Source: Paracoccus methylarcula (GTDB taxonomy: Bacteria > Pseudomonadota > Alphaproteobacteria > Rhodobacterales > Rhodobacteraceae). Taken from it: a stretch of 64,000 nucleotides of DNA. The stretch covers positions 124,001 to 188,000 of the forward strand of contig NZ_PXNQ02000009.1 of NCBI RefSeq assembly GCF_003007735.2, in the 5' to 3' direction. This document shows positions 1 to 9,523 of the stretch, one piece after another (positions within the stretch are counted from its first letter, which is position 1; every line of letters begins with the position of its first letter). The notes below the pieces were generated by a model, which saw only the letters and a program-made list of their open reading frames with translations, had not been told where the DNA came from and did not search any database. The position numbers were made by a program, and so were the translations under genes.

Positions 1-43
1 GCCTCACAAACGATCTTTTCTGTCCCTGAAACGCGATGCGCTT

Positions 44-73
44 TTGACAGCCTACCCCGGTTAGGGCTAGAGA
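44..73 (+). promoter_or_regulatory. Candidate sigma-70 promoter for bamA
   Basis: A perfect TTGACA lies at 44-49. About 17-18 bases downstream is a weak -10 candidate (CTAGAG/TAGAGA, 67-73). It ends about 60 bases before the bamA start, so the leader would be short. The -35 match is strong and the -10 poor, so this is tentative. Confidence 0.4.
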
Positions 74-132
74 AAGGACCAAAAGAAGGCGTCGGCAGGC
101 GCAGATGCAGGCTGGAAAATAGAGGGGCGGCA

Positions 133-2442
133 ATGACACGGAAACTGAGCAAGGGCGCAGTCGCGCTGGTGACGGCTCTGACGATCTCGGTCCCTGCGGG
201 GCTGTTGGTGCCGCAACCCGCTGCGGCTTATGTCTTCAACGATGTGCGGATCGAAGGGACGCAAAGGGTCGATCCGGCCACGGTGCTGTCCTATGCCAAT
301 ATCGCGCGCGGCCAGGACGTTTCGGCGGGAGAGTTGAACGACGCGTTGCAGCGTTTGCAGAATTCCGGCCTGTTCGAGACGGTCGAGGTGGATCCGCAGG
401 GCGGGGTTCTGGTCATCAGGGTCAGCGAATACCCGACCATCAACCAGATCAGCTTCGAGGGCAATCGCCGGATCAAGGACGATCAGCTTGCGCAGGTCGT
501 GCAAAGCCAGTCGCGTAGGGTCTATGAGCCGTCGCAGGCCCTGACCGACGCCTCGAACATCGCGCAGGCCTATGCGACGGAGGGGCGGCTCGCGGCGCGT
601 GTCGATCCCAAGATCATCCGCCGCAGCGACAATCGCGTCGATCTGGTCTTCGAGATCCGCGAAGGCGACCTGACCGAGATCGAGCGGATCAGTTTCTCGG
701 GCAACCGGGCCTATTCGGATCGCCGCTTGCGCCAGGTTCTGCAAACCAAGCAGGCCGGTATCCTGCGCACGCTCATTCGCCGCGACACTTTCGCCCCCGA
801 ACGTATCCCGCTGGACGAGAGCCTGCTGACCGATTTCTACCGGTCGCGCGGTTACGCCGATTTCAAGGTGCAGGGGATCGCGTCCGAGATCACCCGCGAA
901 CGCGACGCGTTCTACATCACCTTCAATATCCAGGAAGGTCCGCGTTACCGCTTTGCCCGCATCGATACGGTGTCCGAGATCCCGGGCGTTGATGCCTCGG
1001 CCTTCGCGGCACAGAACCGGGTCGGGCGCGGCGATTACTACAACCCGGCCGCCATCGACAACACCATCCGCCGGATGGAGACCGTGGCGATCCAGCAAGG
1101 GCTGAACTTCGTCAATATCGAGCCGAGGGTGACGCGCAATCCCTCGAACCAGACGCTTGATCTGGTCTTTGCCCTGACCCGCGGCCCGCGCGTCTTCGTC
1201 GAGCGGATCGATATCGAGGGCAACACGACGACGCGGGACGAGGTGATCCGCCGCCAGTTCACGACGGTCGAAGGCGACCCGTTCAACCCGCGCGAAATCC
1301 GCAACGCGGCCGAGCGTATCCGTGCATTGGGTTATTTCTCCGATGCGCAGGTTGATAGCCGGCCGGGAACCAGCGAAGAACAGGTCGTCGTCGATGTGAA
1401 CGTGGAAGAGCAGCCGACGGGCTCGCTTTCCTTCGGTGCGTCCTATGGCGTCAATTCCGGCGTCGGGCTGAACGCATCGCTGACCGAGTCGAATTTCCTG
1501 GGACGTGGCCAGACCGTCGGTCTGAGCATCGCGACGGCCAAGGATGACCGGCAGGCTTCGTTCAACTTCGTCGAGCCCTATTTCCTGGGCCGTGACCTGC
1601 GTTTCCGGTTCAATACCTGGTATAACGAGACCGAAAACCTCAATTCGGATTACGATACCCGTTCCATCGGCATCGCGCCTTCGATCGAGTTTCCGGTTTC
1701 GGCGAATGGCCGACTGGAACTGCGCTATCGCCTGTCCGAGGAAAAGCTGGACAATGTGGATGAGGGAAGTTCCCAGATCCTGATGGATGAAGCGGAAGGC
1801 GGGGCACGGCTGAGCTCGGGATTCGGCTATACCTATAGATGGGACACCAGGATCACCGGGCTTGACCCGCTGACCAGCTACAAGCTGGAATTCTCGCAGG
1901 ACTTTGCAGGGGCTGGCGGCGATGTGAAAAGCGTCACCACCACCGCTTTGGCCGGGATCGAGAGCAATGCTTGGCGCGAAGAGGTGACCCTGCGGGCCGA
2001 GATCGAGGCGGGTGCCGTTCACGCCTATGGCGATTACGAGACATGGATCCTCGACCGTTTCCGGGGCGGCAACAAGATTCGCGGGTTCGAGCCCAACGGA
2101 ATCGGCCCGCGTGACCTGGCCGCGCCTAACGAGGATGGCCTGGGCGGCAACTATTACTGGGCCGCGCGCGCCGAGGCGCAGTTCCCCCTTGGCCTGCCCG
2201 AGGAATATGGCATCACCGGCGGTCTCTTTGCCGATGTCGGCTCGATCTGGGGGCTCGACAATACCGTGGGCACTGACGGTAATGTCGTTGATGACGACAT
2301 GTATGTGCGTGCCGCCGTCGGCGCCTCGATTTTCTGGACAACACCGATCGGACCTCTGCGTTTCAACTTTTCCAAGGCGCTGCGCAAGGAAGACTATGAC
2401 GAGGAACAGAGCTTCGATCTGACCATCTCGACAAGGTTCTGA
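133..2442 (+). CDS. bamA: Outer membrane protein assembly factor BamA
   Basis: This is the central Omp85 component of the BAM complex, which folds and inserts beta-barrel proteins into the outer membrane. The 769-residue length is normal for the family. A signal peptide covers about residues 1-33 (ends PAAA before YVFNDV). Five POTRA repeats follow to about residue 430, then a 16-strand barrel. The conserved loop-6 motif IRGF is near residue 651 and the protein ends in Phe (STRF), the usual outer-membrane terminal signal. The stop overlaps the start of the OmpH/Skp gene by one base (TGATG), implying translational coupling. RseP, often just upstream in related genomes, would lie outside the window. 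Confidence 0.97.
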   Translation: MTRKLSKGAVALVTALTISVPAGLLVPQPAAAYVFNDVRIEGTQRVDPATVLSYANIARGQDVSAGELNDALQRLQNSGLFETVEVDPQGGVLVIRVSEYPTINQISFEGNRRIKDDQLAQVVQSQSRRVYEPSQALTDASNIAQAYATEGRLAARVDPKIIRRSDNRVDLVFEIREGDLTEIERISFSGNRAYSDRRLRQVLQTKQAGILRTLIRRDTFAPERIPLDESLLTDFYRSRGYADFKVQGIASEITRERDAFYITFNIQEGPRYRFARIDTVSEIPGVDASAFAAQNRVGRGDYYNPAAIDNTIRRMETVAIQQGLNFVNIEPRVTRNPSNQTLDLVFALTRGPRVFVERIDIEGNTTTRDEVIRRQFTTVEGDPFNPREIRNAAERIRALGYFSDAQVDSRPGTSEEQVVVDVNVEEQPTGSLSFGASYGVNSGVGLNASLTESNFLGRGQTVGLSIATAKDDRQASFNFVEPYFLGRDLRFRFNTWYNETENLNSDYDTRSIGIAPSIEFPVSANGRLELRYRLSEEKLDNVDEGSSQILMDEAEGGARLSSGFGYTYRWDTRITGLDPLTSYKLEFSQDFAGAGGDVKSVTTTALAGIESNAWREEVTLRAEIEAGAVHAYGDYETWILDRFRGGNKIRGFEPNGIGPRDLAAPNEDGLGGNYYWAARAEAQFPLGLPEEYGITGGLFADVGSIWGLDNTVGTDGNVVDDDMYVRAAVGASIFWTTPIGPLRFNFSKALRKEDYDEEQSFDLTISTRF

Positions 2443-3119
2443 TGCCACGCCTTCTTCGCATGATCGCGGCGGTCTGGCTGGCTTGTGCCTGCCTGATCGC
2501 CGGATCCGCCGTTTCGGCGCAGGAACTGACGGATGACCTCGCACCCACCGAGCCGCCGAGTGCCGAGCAACTGCCCAATCGAACCATCGAGACGGGGGGC
2601 GAGATTCCGCAGGATATGGGCGCGCCGGTTCTGACCGTGGACCAGGAACAGCTGTTTGCCGGATCGGCATGGGGACAGCGCGCGAAGGCGGAGCTGGAAG
2701 AGGAAGGCGGCAAGATCGAGGCCGAAAACGAGCGGCTCGCGCAGCAACTCTCTGACGAGGAGGCGGAACTGACCCGCAAGCGCGAGACGACGGATCCGGC
2801 GGAGTTCCGAAAGCTTGCCGAGGCATTCGATGCCCGCGCCACCGAGATCCGCCGGGAACGGGCGCAGATCGTGCAAGAGTTGAGCGCCCGGAACGATGCC
2901 GAACGCAACAATTTCTTTCAGGCGGCATTGCCGATCATGGGAGAGGTGATGCAGCGCCGTGGTGCGGTTGTCGTGCTCGACCGGCGAACCGTGTTCGTCT
3001 CGTTGAGCGCCATCGACATTACCGAGGAACTGATCGCCGAACTGGACAAGCGCATCGGCGAAGGCCCCGCAGCGGCAACCGGCGATGAGGTGCCGGAACA
3101 GGGTGACAGCGGCGATTAG
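2442..3119 (+). CDS. OmpH/Skp family periplasmic chaperone
   Basis: Likely periplasmic chaperone that holds unfolded outer membrane proteins on their way to BamA. The 225-residue product starts with a signal peptide (about residues 1-26, ending VSAQ). The OmpH domain covers roughly residues 60-205, and its middle is a charged Glu/Arg/Lys-rich helical stretch (about 84-155) fitting the tentacle coiled coil of Skp. The tail is acidic and low complexity. The gene is coupled to bamA by a one-base overlap. In many Rhodobacteraceae the next genes are fabZ and lpxA; here a convergent nucleoside hydrolase follows, and the two stop codons overlap. Confidence 0.88.
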   Translation: MPRLLRMIAAVWLACACLIAGSAVSAQELTDDLAPTEPPSAEQLPNRTIETGGEIPQDMGAPVLTVDQEQLFAGSAWGQRAKAELEEEGGKIEAENERLAQQLSDEEAELTRKRETTDPAEFRKLAEAFDARATEIRRERAQIVQELSARNDAERNNFFQAALPIMGEVMQRRGAVVVLDRRTVFVSLSAIDITEELIAELDKRIGEGPAAATGDEVPEQGDSGD

Positions 3120-4054
3120 GGAAGCTGTGCGATCCTTTCGCCGAGCAGGGCGAACAGCCCGTCGCGGTCCAGGTGCCGGATGAACAGCGCATTCGCGGGG
3201 CGGTCACTGACACGCCACCAATCCGCGACGGTCATGCCGGTAGTGAATTCGCCCTGCGTTTCGATCTCGACATTGATTTCCCGTCCCTCGAACAATTCGG
3301 GGCGGATCAGCCACGCGATGGTGCAGGGATCATGCAGCGGTGCGCCCTCGCTGCCGTATTTCTCGCGGTCGAAGCGTTCGAAGAAATCGGTCCAACTGGC
3401 GACGGCAGGACCGCACCGGTTGGGCAGGGCGCGCATCGCATCGACCCAATCACGCGAGGTCAGCGCCTCATGCGTGGCGTCCAGCGGCAGCACGACCAGG
3501 GGCACGCCCGAGGCGAAGACCGCCTGTGCGGCCTCGGGATCGACATAGATATTGAACTCCGCCGCCGGGGTGATGTTGCCGACCTCGAAATAGGCGCCGC
3601 CCATCAACACGATCCGTTTCACGCGGGGGATGATGTCGGGCGCGCGCTCGAAGGCGGTGGCGATATTGGTCAGCGGCCCGATCGGCACCAGCGTGACGCT
3701 GCCCTCGGGATGCTGCCGCAGGGTCTCGATGATGAAATCGACCGCATGCAGGGATTGCAGCGGGATCGAGGGCGCGGGCAGTTCGATCCCGTCAAGGCCG
3801 GTCTTGCCATGTACATGCTCTGCCGTGACCAGCTTGCGCTTGATCGGCACCTCGCAACCCGCGTGAACCGGCACGTCATGCCGTCCGGCCAGCTCAACGA
3901 TCTTGCGCGCGTTCACCTCGGTCAGCGGTAACGGCACATTTCCGGCGACAGCGGTGATGCCCAGCACCTCCAGTTCGGGACTGGCCAATGCAAGCAGGAT
4001 CGCGACGGCGTCGTCCTGTCCGGGATCGGTATCGATGATGATTTTCTGCGTCAT
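3116..4054 (-). CDS. Inosine/uridine-preferring nucleoside hydrolase
   Basis: Hydrolyses the N-glycosidic bond of nucleosides, releasing ribose and a free base for salvage. The 312-residue length is typical of the IUNH family. The calcium-binding signature DTDPGQDD is at residues 8-15, and the later VLMGGAY and PAAEFNIYVDPEAA motifs are the conserved metal and ribose-binding segments. Which base is preferred cannot be told from sequence. It is a single-gene unit on the minus strand whose stop (TAA, 3116-3118 complement) overlaps the stop of the convergent OmpH gene. Confidence 0.92.
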   Translation of the reverse strand: MTQKIIIDTDPGQDDAVAILLALASPELEVLGITAVAGNVPLPLTEVNARKIVELAGRHDVPVHAGCEVPIKRKLVTAEHVHGKTGLDGIELPAPSIPLQSLHAVDFIIETLRQHPEGSVTLVPIGPLTNIATAFERAPDIIPRVKRIVLMGGAYFEVGNITPAAEFNIYVDPEAAQAVFASGVPLVVLPLDATHEALTSRDWVDAMRALPNRCGPAVASWTDFFERFDREKYGSEGAPLHDPCTIAWLIRPELFEGREINVEIETQGEFTTGMTVADWWRVSDRPANALFIRHLDRDGLFALLGERIAQLP

Positions 4055-4295
4055 GATTATCCCTCGCTTTCAACAAGTTCTGCGCGGCGATGCGAAGAGG
4101 TGCAACCGGAAAACCGGATTCCGGTGAAATCCGGCCGTCCACGGAACTCCGTCCCTGCGCGGTTGCCGAGGACATTACAGAAAACGTGATCCCCGAATGC
4201 CCGATTTTCTGTTACACTATAAGTGCCTAGGTGTGAGATATGCCTGTGCCGCGCATTCCCGATGCCTAGACGCAGCGCATAAGGGAGACTTGAAC

Positions 4296-5153
4296 ATGGA
4301 CCATACAATCGGAAACCCGGCCTCATGGGTGGCGCGCCATGTGATTGCCACGTTTTCCCATTTCGGTGTCATGATACGAACCATCGGGGGCGACAAGGAG
4401 GAATCGAAGCCGATCATCCGGACATTGACCATGGGTGACCTGCGCGACGCGCTCGCGCAAGGCTATGACGATTTCAAGACTTTTCGTTCCGACGTGATCA
4501 CCGTTTGCACGCTTTACCCGATCATAGGCGTTTGCCTGGCCTTCATGGCATTCCAGGGCAGCCTGTTTCACCTTGTCGTTCCGCTGATCTCGGGCTTTGC
4601 CCTGCTTGGGCCGGTCGCGTCGGTCGGCATGTATGAAATGAGCAGGCGCCGAGAAGCGGGGGAAGAAACCAACTGGTTCGCCATTTTCGAGGTTATCCGA
4701 TCCCCCGGGATCGGGGCGATCGTCGTGCTTGCCGTGATATGCTTCGCGATCTTCGCGGCCTGGCTGGGGCTTGCCCATGTCATCTATCTGCTGACCATCG
4801 GCACATGGCCACCGGAAAGCATCGGCTCCTTCCTGGCTGACGTGTTCGGCACCGGAGCGGGCTGGACGATGATGATCGTGGGAACGGCGGTGGGCTTTGT
4901 CTTTGCCCTTCTGGTGCTGATGACGGTTATCGTGTCCTTCCCCCTGCTGCTGGAGCGTAATGTCGGCGTGGTGACCGCCGTCATGACCTCGGTGCGGGTG
5001 GTGATCGCCAACCCGGTCACGACCATGGCCTGGGGGCTGATCGTGGCGGTGTCGCTGGTGATCGGATCACTGCCCTTATTGCTGGGGCTGAGCGTCGTGC
5101 TGCCCATCCTGGGGCATGCCACATGGTATCTCTATCGCAAGGCGGTGGTCTGA
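4296..5153 (+). CDS. DUF2189 domain-containing membrane protein
   Basis: Function unknown. The 285-residue product has a hydrophilic N-terminal part (about 1-70) with the family-like segment MGDLRDALAQGYDDF, followed by about six hydrophobic segments (near 73-115, 140-175, 190-225, 250-280), so it is an inner-membrane protein. DUF2189 proteins recur in alphaproteobacteria, often beside respiratory or stress genes, but no biochemical role is established. The ATG at 4296 is chosen because AAGGGAGA precedes it at good spacing; a longer in-frame ORF starts at 4197 without such a site. The 240 bases upstream hold no other gene that I can support. Confidence 0.8.
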   Translation: MDHTIGNPASWVARHVIATFSHFGVMIRTIGGDKEESKPIIRTLTMGDLRDALAQGYDDFKTFRSDVITVCTLYPIIGVCLAFMAFQGSLFHLVVPLISGFALLGPVASVGMYEMSRRREAGEETNWFAIFEVIRSPGIGAIVVLAVICFAIFAAWLGLAHVIYLLTIGTWPPESIGSFLADVFGTGAGWTMMIVGTAVGFVFALLVLMTVIVSFPLLLERNVGVVTAVMTSVRVVIANPVTTMAWGLIVAVSLVIGSLPLLLGLSVVLPILGHATWYLYRKAVV

Positions 5154-5198
5154 GAGACCGCGTGCCTGATCCTGCGTAATTGACCCGAGGGGCGGTGT

Positions 5199-6329
5199 TC
5201 ACAATGGCGGAATATCGCCCCCGGCCCGCATCGCGTGAAATCCGGCGACGAAATCGTCCAGCCGCCCTTCGGCGATGGCATCGCGCAGCCCAGCCATGAG
5301 TTCCTGGTAGTAATGCAGGTTATGCCAGGTCAAGAGCATGCCCGAGATCATCTCTCCGGCCCGGAACACGTGATGCAGATAGGCGCGGGAATAGCTGCGG
5401 CAGGCCGGGCATGAGCAATTCTCGTCCAGCGGGCGCGGATCGTCCTGGTGGCGGGCATTCTTGATATTGATCTGACCGCGCCGCGTCCATGCCTGCCCGG
5501 TCCGTCCCGAGCGCGAGGGCAGCACGCAATCCATCATGTCCACCCCGCGCTGAACCGCGCCGACGATATCGTCGGGCTTGCCCACCCCCATCAGGTAGCG
5601 CGGCTTGTCCTTGGGCAGGAGACCGGGGGCATAGTCGAGCACGCCGAACATCGCCTCCTGTCCCTCACCGACGGCCAGCCCGCCGATGGCATAGCCGTCG
5701 AAACCGATCCCGGTCAGGGCCTGTGCCGATTCCTCGCGCAATTCGCGGGTCACGCCGCCCTGCATGATGCCGAAGAGCGCGTGACCGGGGCGGTCTCCGA
5801 AAGCGTCGCGCGACCGTTGCGCCCAACGCATCGACAGGCGCATGGACCGGGCCACATCCTCTGGGGTGGCGGGCAGGGCGGGGCATTCGTCGAAGGCCAT
5901 CACGATATCCGAGCCCAGGAGGTTCTGGATCTCCATGCTGCGCTCGGGCGTCAGCACATGGCGCGAGCCATCGATATGGCTGGCGAAGGTGACGCCTTCC
6001 TCGGTCAGCTTGCGCAAGGGGCCGAGGCTCATGACCTGGAAGCCGCCCGAGTCGGTCAGGATCGGCCGTTGCCAGTTCATGAAGTCATGCAGCCCGCCCA
6101 AGCGCGCGACACGCTCGGCGCCGGGGCGCAGCATCAGGTGATAGGTATTGCCCAGCAGGATGTCGGCCCCGGTTTCGCGCACCGATTCCGGCAGCATCGC
6201 CTTGACCGTCGCGGCGGTGCCCACGGGCATGAAGGCGGGGGTGCGGATCTCGCCCCTTGGCGTATGGATGATGCCGCTGCGGGCGTGGCCGTCGCGGGCA
6301 TTCAGCGTAAAGGAAAAGCGGTCGGACAT
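5199..6329 (-). CDS. tgt: tRNA-guanine transglycosylase (queuine tRNA-ribosyltransferase)
   Basis: Exchanges guanine-34 for the queuosine precursor in the anticodon of tRNAs for Asp, Asn, His and Tyr. The 376-residue product has the TIM-barrel family motifs: [14 protein letters not shown] near residue 90, [13 protein letters not shown] near 215 and [10 protein letters not shown] near 245. The structural zinc site is complete: Cys305, Cys307, Cys310 and His336. No queA or other queuosine gene is adjacent. The gene is divergent from the DUF59 gene, with a 127-base region between them. Confidence 0.97.
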   Translation of the reverse strand: MSDRFSFTLNARDGHARSGIIHTPRGEIRTPAFMPVGTAATVKAMLPESVRETGADILLGNTYHLMLRPGAERVARLGGLHDFMNWQRPILTDSGGFQVMSLGPLRKLTEEGVTFASHIDGSRHVLTPERSMEIQNLLGSDIVMAFDECPALPATPEDVARSMRLSMRWAQRSRDAFGDRPGHALFGIMQGGVTRELREESAQALTGIGFDGYAIGGLAVGEGQEAMFGVLDYAPGLLPKDKPRYLMGVGKPDDIVGAVQRGVDMMDCVLPSRSGRTGQAWTRRGQINIKNARHQDDPRPLDENCSCPACRSYSRAYLHHVFRAGEMISGMLLTWHNLHYYQELMAGLRDAIAEGRLDDFVAGFHAMRAGGDIPPL

Positions 6330-6400
6330 GATCGGGTCTGCTTTGTCTGGAACCGCCCGCCCTTAGCCGCTTTGGCCCGCAAAGGCAATCTGGCCCGGGC

Positions 6401-6431
6401 TGGACCGATGCCACCCCATGCCCTATATAAT
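6401..6431 (+). promoter_or_regulatory. Candidate promoter of the DUF59 gene
   Basis: A perfect TATAAT is at 6426-6431, with a TGGACC -35-like hexamer at 6401-6406, a spacing of 19. It lies 25 bases upstream of the ATG at 6457. The -10 is convincing; the -35 and spacing are not ideal. Confidence 0.45.
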
Positions 6432-6456
6432 CGAGTGAAATGGACAGGAACGCGTT

Positions 6457-6813
6457 ATGACCGAACCGATGATGGAAGGGGCTCCGCTGATCGCGCCCTC
6501 GAGCACAGATCACCCGCTTTACGAATCCGTGGTCGAGGCGTGCAAGACCGTCTACGACCCCGAGATCCCGGTGAATATCTATGACCTGGGGTTGATCTAC
6601 ACGATCGACATCAGTGACACGAACGCGGTTCGGGTAATCATGACGCTCACCGCGCCCGGTTGCCCGGTGGCGGGAGAGATGCCGGGATGGGTCGCCGACG
6701 CGGTCGAACCCTTGCCGGGCGTGAAACAGGTCGATGTCGAGATGACCTTCCAGCCGCAATGGGGCATGGACATGATGTCGGACGAGGCGCGGCTGGAACT
6801 GGGCTTCATGTAG
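6457..6813 (+). CDS. DUF59/MIP18 family Fe-S assembly protein (SufT-like)
   Basis: Small protein (118 residues) of the MIP18/DUF59 family, whose members help mature Fe-S proteins (SufT, PaaD and eukaryotic CIA2 relatives). The core has YDPEIPVNIYDLGLIY (about residues 32-47) and the conserved TLTAPGCPVAGEMP around residue 65, with the usual reactive Cys in the GCP motif. It is not in a suf operon here. The next gene is an IscA/SufA-type carrier 180 bases on, separated by an intergenic repeat, so a link in function is plausible but co-transcription is unproven. Confidence 0.88.
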   Translation: MTEPMMEGAPLIAPSSTDHPLYESVVEACKTVYDPEIPVNIYDLGLIYTIDISDTNAVRVIMTLTAPGCPVAGEMPGWVADAVEPLPGVKQVDVEMTFQPQWGMDMMSDEARLELGFM

Positions 6814-6845
6814 AACGCGCCCTTGCCGCCCGGTGGCGGCGATGG

Positions 6846-6916
6846 CGGGGGGCTGTCTGCCCCCCCGGACGCCCGATGGGCGTCTCCCCCCCGAGGATAT
6901 TTTCCTGAAGAAGAAG
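6846..6916 (+). repeat. Intergenic repeat copy 1 (hairpin + GATATTT..GAAGAAGAAG)
   Basis: Two adjacent GC hairpins (GGGGGGCTGTCTGCCCCCC and ACGCCCGATGGGCGT) are followed by CCCGAGGATATTTTCCTGAAGAAGAAG. It sits downstream of the DUF59 gene and in the same orientation. It is one of seven related copies in the window. Confidence 0.75.
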
Positions 6917-6994
6917 CAGCCAGAGCTGGTCACACCTTGAGACGAGGCGGGCGAGGCCTTATCTTTCAGGGCAGCGAGACAGGAAGGTTCGATC

Positions 6995-7366
6995 ATGTTT
7001 GGGATTCCCGGCGCATCTCCGGTGACCATGACCCCCGCGGCAGAGCGGCAGATTGCCCGGCTGATGGCCGGCAAACAGGCTTATGGCCTGCGCATCGGGC
7101 TGAAAAAGGGCGGCTGCGCGGGGATGGAATACACGATGGAACTGGCCGAGACGCCCGAGGCGAACGAAGAAGTGATCGAGCAGGGTGCGGCGCGGGTGAT
7201 GATTGCCCCGATGGCGCAGATGTTCCTGTTCGGGACCGAGATCGATTACGAGACCGGGCTGCTGGAATCGGGTTTCCGGTTCCGCAATCCGAATGTCACC
7301 GATAGCTGCGGCTGCGGTGAATCGGTGCGGTTCGAGCCGCTGGAAGGCAGCCGCGCCCAGCCCTGA
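6995..7366 (+). CDS. HesB/IscA/SufA-type Fe-S cluster carrier
   Basis: A-type carrier that binds an Fe-S cluster and passes it to apo-enzymes. The 123-residue product has the three conserved cysteines: one in KKGGCAGMEY and two in the C-terminal SCGCGES. The N-terminal MTPAAERQIARLM is also typical. It could be SufA, IscA or ErpA class; sequence alone does not decide, so no symbol is given. It follows the DUF59 gene on the same strand, and tpiA starts 97 bases later. Confidence 0.9.
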   Translation: MFGIPGASPVTMTPAAERQIARLMAGKQAYGLRIGLKKGGCAGMEYTMELAETPEANEEVIEQGAARVMIAPMAQMFLFGTEIDYETGLLESGFRFRNPNVTDSCGCGESVRFEPLEGSRAQP

Positions 7367-7462
7367 TCCCGCCCGGCCAGGGGCCGGTTGCGGCGCTATC
7401 ATGATTGCACCCCGGTGCCGTTCCTCTTAATCCGTGGCCTGCAACGGATCAGGAGGATGATG

Positions 7463-8212
7463 ATGGCGCCGCGTAAACTGGCCGCAGGAAACTGGAAGAT
7501 GAATGGCGATCTCGCCGCGCTGGCAGAGCTGGATCTGTTGCGTGAAGCGCATCCGGAGCCCGGCTGCGAGGTGCTGATCTGCCCTCCGGCACTATTGATC
7601 CATCCGATGAAGGCGCGCTTGGGGGCCCATGCGACGGCGGTGGGCGGGCAGGATTGCCATGCCAATGCGTCGGGGGCGCATACCGGGGATATTTCGGCCT
7701 CGCAATTGAAGGATGCCGGCGCGACCTATGTGATCCTCGGCCATTCCGAGCGCCGCGCCGATCATGGCGAGACGGATGCCGATGTGGCGGCCAAGGCGGC
7801 GGCGGCGCATGGCGCGGAGCTGACCGCGATCATCTGCGTGGGCGAAACCGAGGCGCAGCGCGATGCGGGCGAGACGCTTGCCGTGATCGGAGCGCAACTC
7901 GCGGGATCGTTGCCCGAGGGGGCGAGCGCGGCCAATACCGTCATCGCCTATGAGCCTGTCTGGGCCATCGGAACCGGCCGCACCCCGACCGAAGCGCAGA
8001 TTGCCGAGGTTCACGCCTTCATGCGCGAGCGGATACAGGACCGCGTCGGTGATGCGGACGAGGCGCGGCTGCTCTATGGCGGCAGCGTCAAGCCCGCGAA
8101 TGCCGCCGAGATCTTTGCCCTCCCGCATGTGGATGGTGCGCTGGTCGGCGGCGCCAGCCTGAAAGCCGCGGATTTCGGAGCGATCATTTCGGCGCTGGAA
8201 GCGGCCCGATAG
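7463..8212 (+). CDS. tpiA: Triosephosphate isomerase
   Basis: Interconverts dihydroxyacetone phosphate and glyceraldehyde 3-phosphate. The 249-residue TIM barrel has AAGNWKMNG near the N terminus (catalytic Lys), VILGHSERR with the catalytic His, [11 protein letters not shown] with the catalytic Glu, and the phosphate-binding [12 protein letters not shown]. There are three consecutive ATGs at 7457, 7460 and 7463. The AGGAGG at 7451-7456 has workable spacing only to 7463, and the [12 protein letters not shown] start also matches the family. Confidence 0.97.
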   Translation: MAPRKLAAGNWKMNGDLAALAELDLLREAHPEPGCEVLICPPALLIHPMKARLGAHATAVGGQDCHANASGAHTGDISASQLKDAGATYVILGHSERRADHGETDADVAAKAAAAHGAELTAIICVGETEAQRDAGETLAVIGAQLAGSLPEGASAANTVIAYEPVWAIGTGRTPTEAQIAEVHAFMRERIQDRVGDADEARLLYGGSVKPANAAEIFALPHVDGALVGGASLKAADFGAIISALEAAR

Positions 8213-8337
8213 GCGGATTTTCGGGCTTTTGCCCGGAAGCGATGGCGGGGAAGGGCGGGCGAGCCCTTTCCATCCGGTTCGCTTGGGCGTATGTCTGCGC
8301 TGTTGGCGGACGAACCGCCCAGTTCAGAAAGAGCCAA

Positions 8338-9519
8338 ATGAGCCAGCAAATCAACACGATTACCCGTACCGAGGATCTTGCCCGCTTTGTCGAGATCGCG
8401 AAATCCGCCCCCTATGTCACCGTCGATACCGAATTCCTGCGTGAACGGACTTATTGGTCGAAACTCTGCCTGATCCAATTGGCCATTCCGCCCGCCTCGA
8501 CCGCGAAGGAACCGGGGGGCGAGGCCGTTCTGGTCGATCCCCTGGCCGAGGGGTTGTCGCTGGAACCGCTTTATGACCTGTTCCGCCACAAATCCACGGT
8601 GAAGGTGTTCCACGCCGCGCGCCAGGATCTGGAAATCTTCTTCCATGATGCGGAACTGTTTCCCGAACCGCTTTTCGACACTCAGGTCGCGGCCATGGTA
8701 TGCGGTTTCGGCGAACAGGTCGGATACGAGACGCTGGTGCGCAAGATCGCCCATGCCAGCCTGGACAAATCCTCGCGCTTTACCGATTGGTCGCGCAGGC
8801 CGCTATCGGATGCGCAGAAATCCTATGCCTTGGCCGATGTGACCCATTTGCGGGTCATCTACGAATTCCTGTCAGGGGAGCTTGCCCGGAACCACCGGGA
8901 AAGCTGGCTGGCCGAGGAGATCGCTGTTCTCGAAGACCCCGAGACCTATATCACCCGCCCGGAAGATGCCTGGCAGAAGGTGCGAACGCGCACCAATTCA
9001 CCGCGCTTCCTGGCGCTTCTGCGCGAATTGGCCCGGTTCCGCGAAACCTATGCGCAAGAGCGCGATATCCCCCGGTCGCGCGTGTTCAAGGATGACGCGA
9101 TGATCGAGCTTGCCTCGACCAAGCCGGCCAGCGAAAGCGATCTGGGGCGATCCCGGCTCTTGCTGCGCGAGGCGCGCAAAGGCGATATCGCCGCAGGGAT
9201 ACTGGCGGCGGTGAAGGCGGGGCTTGAGGCGCGCGAATTGCCGCAGCCCAGGAAGGAAACCCCCGGCAAGCCGGGAAATGCGGCGCTGTCCGATCTCTTG
9301 CGCGTGCTGTTGAAGGCCAAGGCGGATGAGGCTGGGGTTGCGCCCAAGCTGATCGCCTCTTCTTCGGATCTCGATGCGATCGCCACCGGAGAGCGGGACT
9401 TGCCCGCGTTGAAGGGCTGGCGGGCGGAAGTGTTCGGGCAGGATGCATTGCGGCTGGCCACGGGCGAAATCGCGCTCTCGGCCGGCAATGGCCAGGTTCG
9501 TGTCGTCCCGGCGGGTTGA
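8338..9519 (+). CDS. rnd: Ribonuclease D
   Basis: 3'-5' exoribonuclease of the DEDD superfamily that trims tRNA and other stable RNA 3' ends. The 393-residue product has the exonuclease domain at about residues 1-180: YVTVDTEFLRE carries the first acidic pair, FHAARQDLE the next, and the LSDAQKSYALADV segment the Tyr/Asp of the last motif. The HRDC domain follows (about 205-285), with a further helical C-terminal region. ATG 8338 (MSQQINT) is chosen; a longer in-frame ORF from 8242 has no family match in its extra 32 residues. The GNAT gene starts 4 bases after the stop. Confidence 0.95.
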   Translation: MSQQINTITRTEDLARFVEIAKSAPYVTVDTEFLRERTYWSKLCLIQLAIPPASTAKEPGGEAVLVDPLAEGLSLEPLYDLFRHKSTVKVFHAARQDLEIFFHDAELFPEPLFDTQVAAMVCGFGEQVGYETLVRKIAHASLDKSSRFTDWSRRPLSDAQKSYALADVTHLRVIYEFLSGELARNHRESWLAEEIAVLEDPETYITRPEDAWQKVRTRTNSPRFLALLRELARFRETYAQERDIPRSRVFKDDAMIELASTKPASESDLGRSRLLLREARKGDIAAGILAAVKAGLEARELPQPRKETPGKPGNAALSDLLRVLLKAKADEAGVAPKLIASSSDLDAIATGERDLPALKGWRAEVFGQDALRLATGEIALSAGNGQVRVVPAG

Positions 9520-9523
9520 CAGC

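Noticed and set aside
67..2928. 953-codon ORF antisense to bamA and ompH
   Set aside because: No recognisable protein features; it is the usual GC-rich shadow frame of two clear genes on the other strand.
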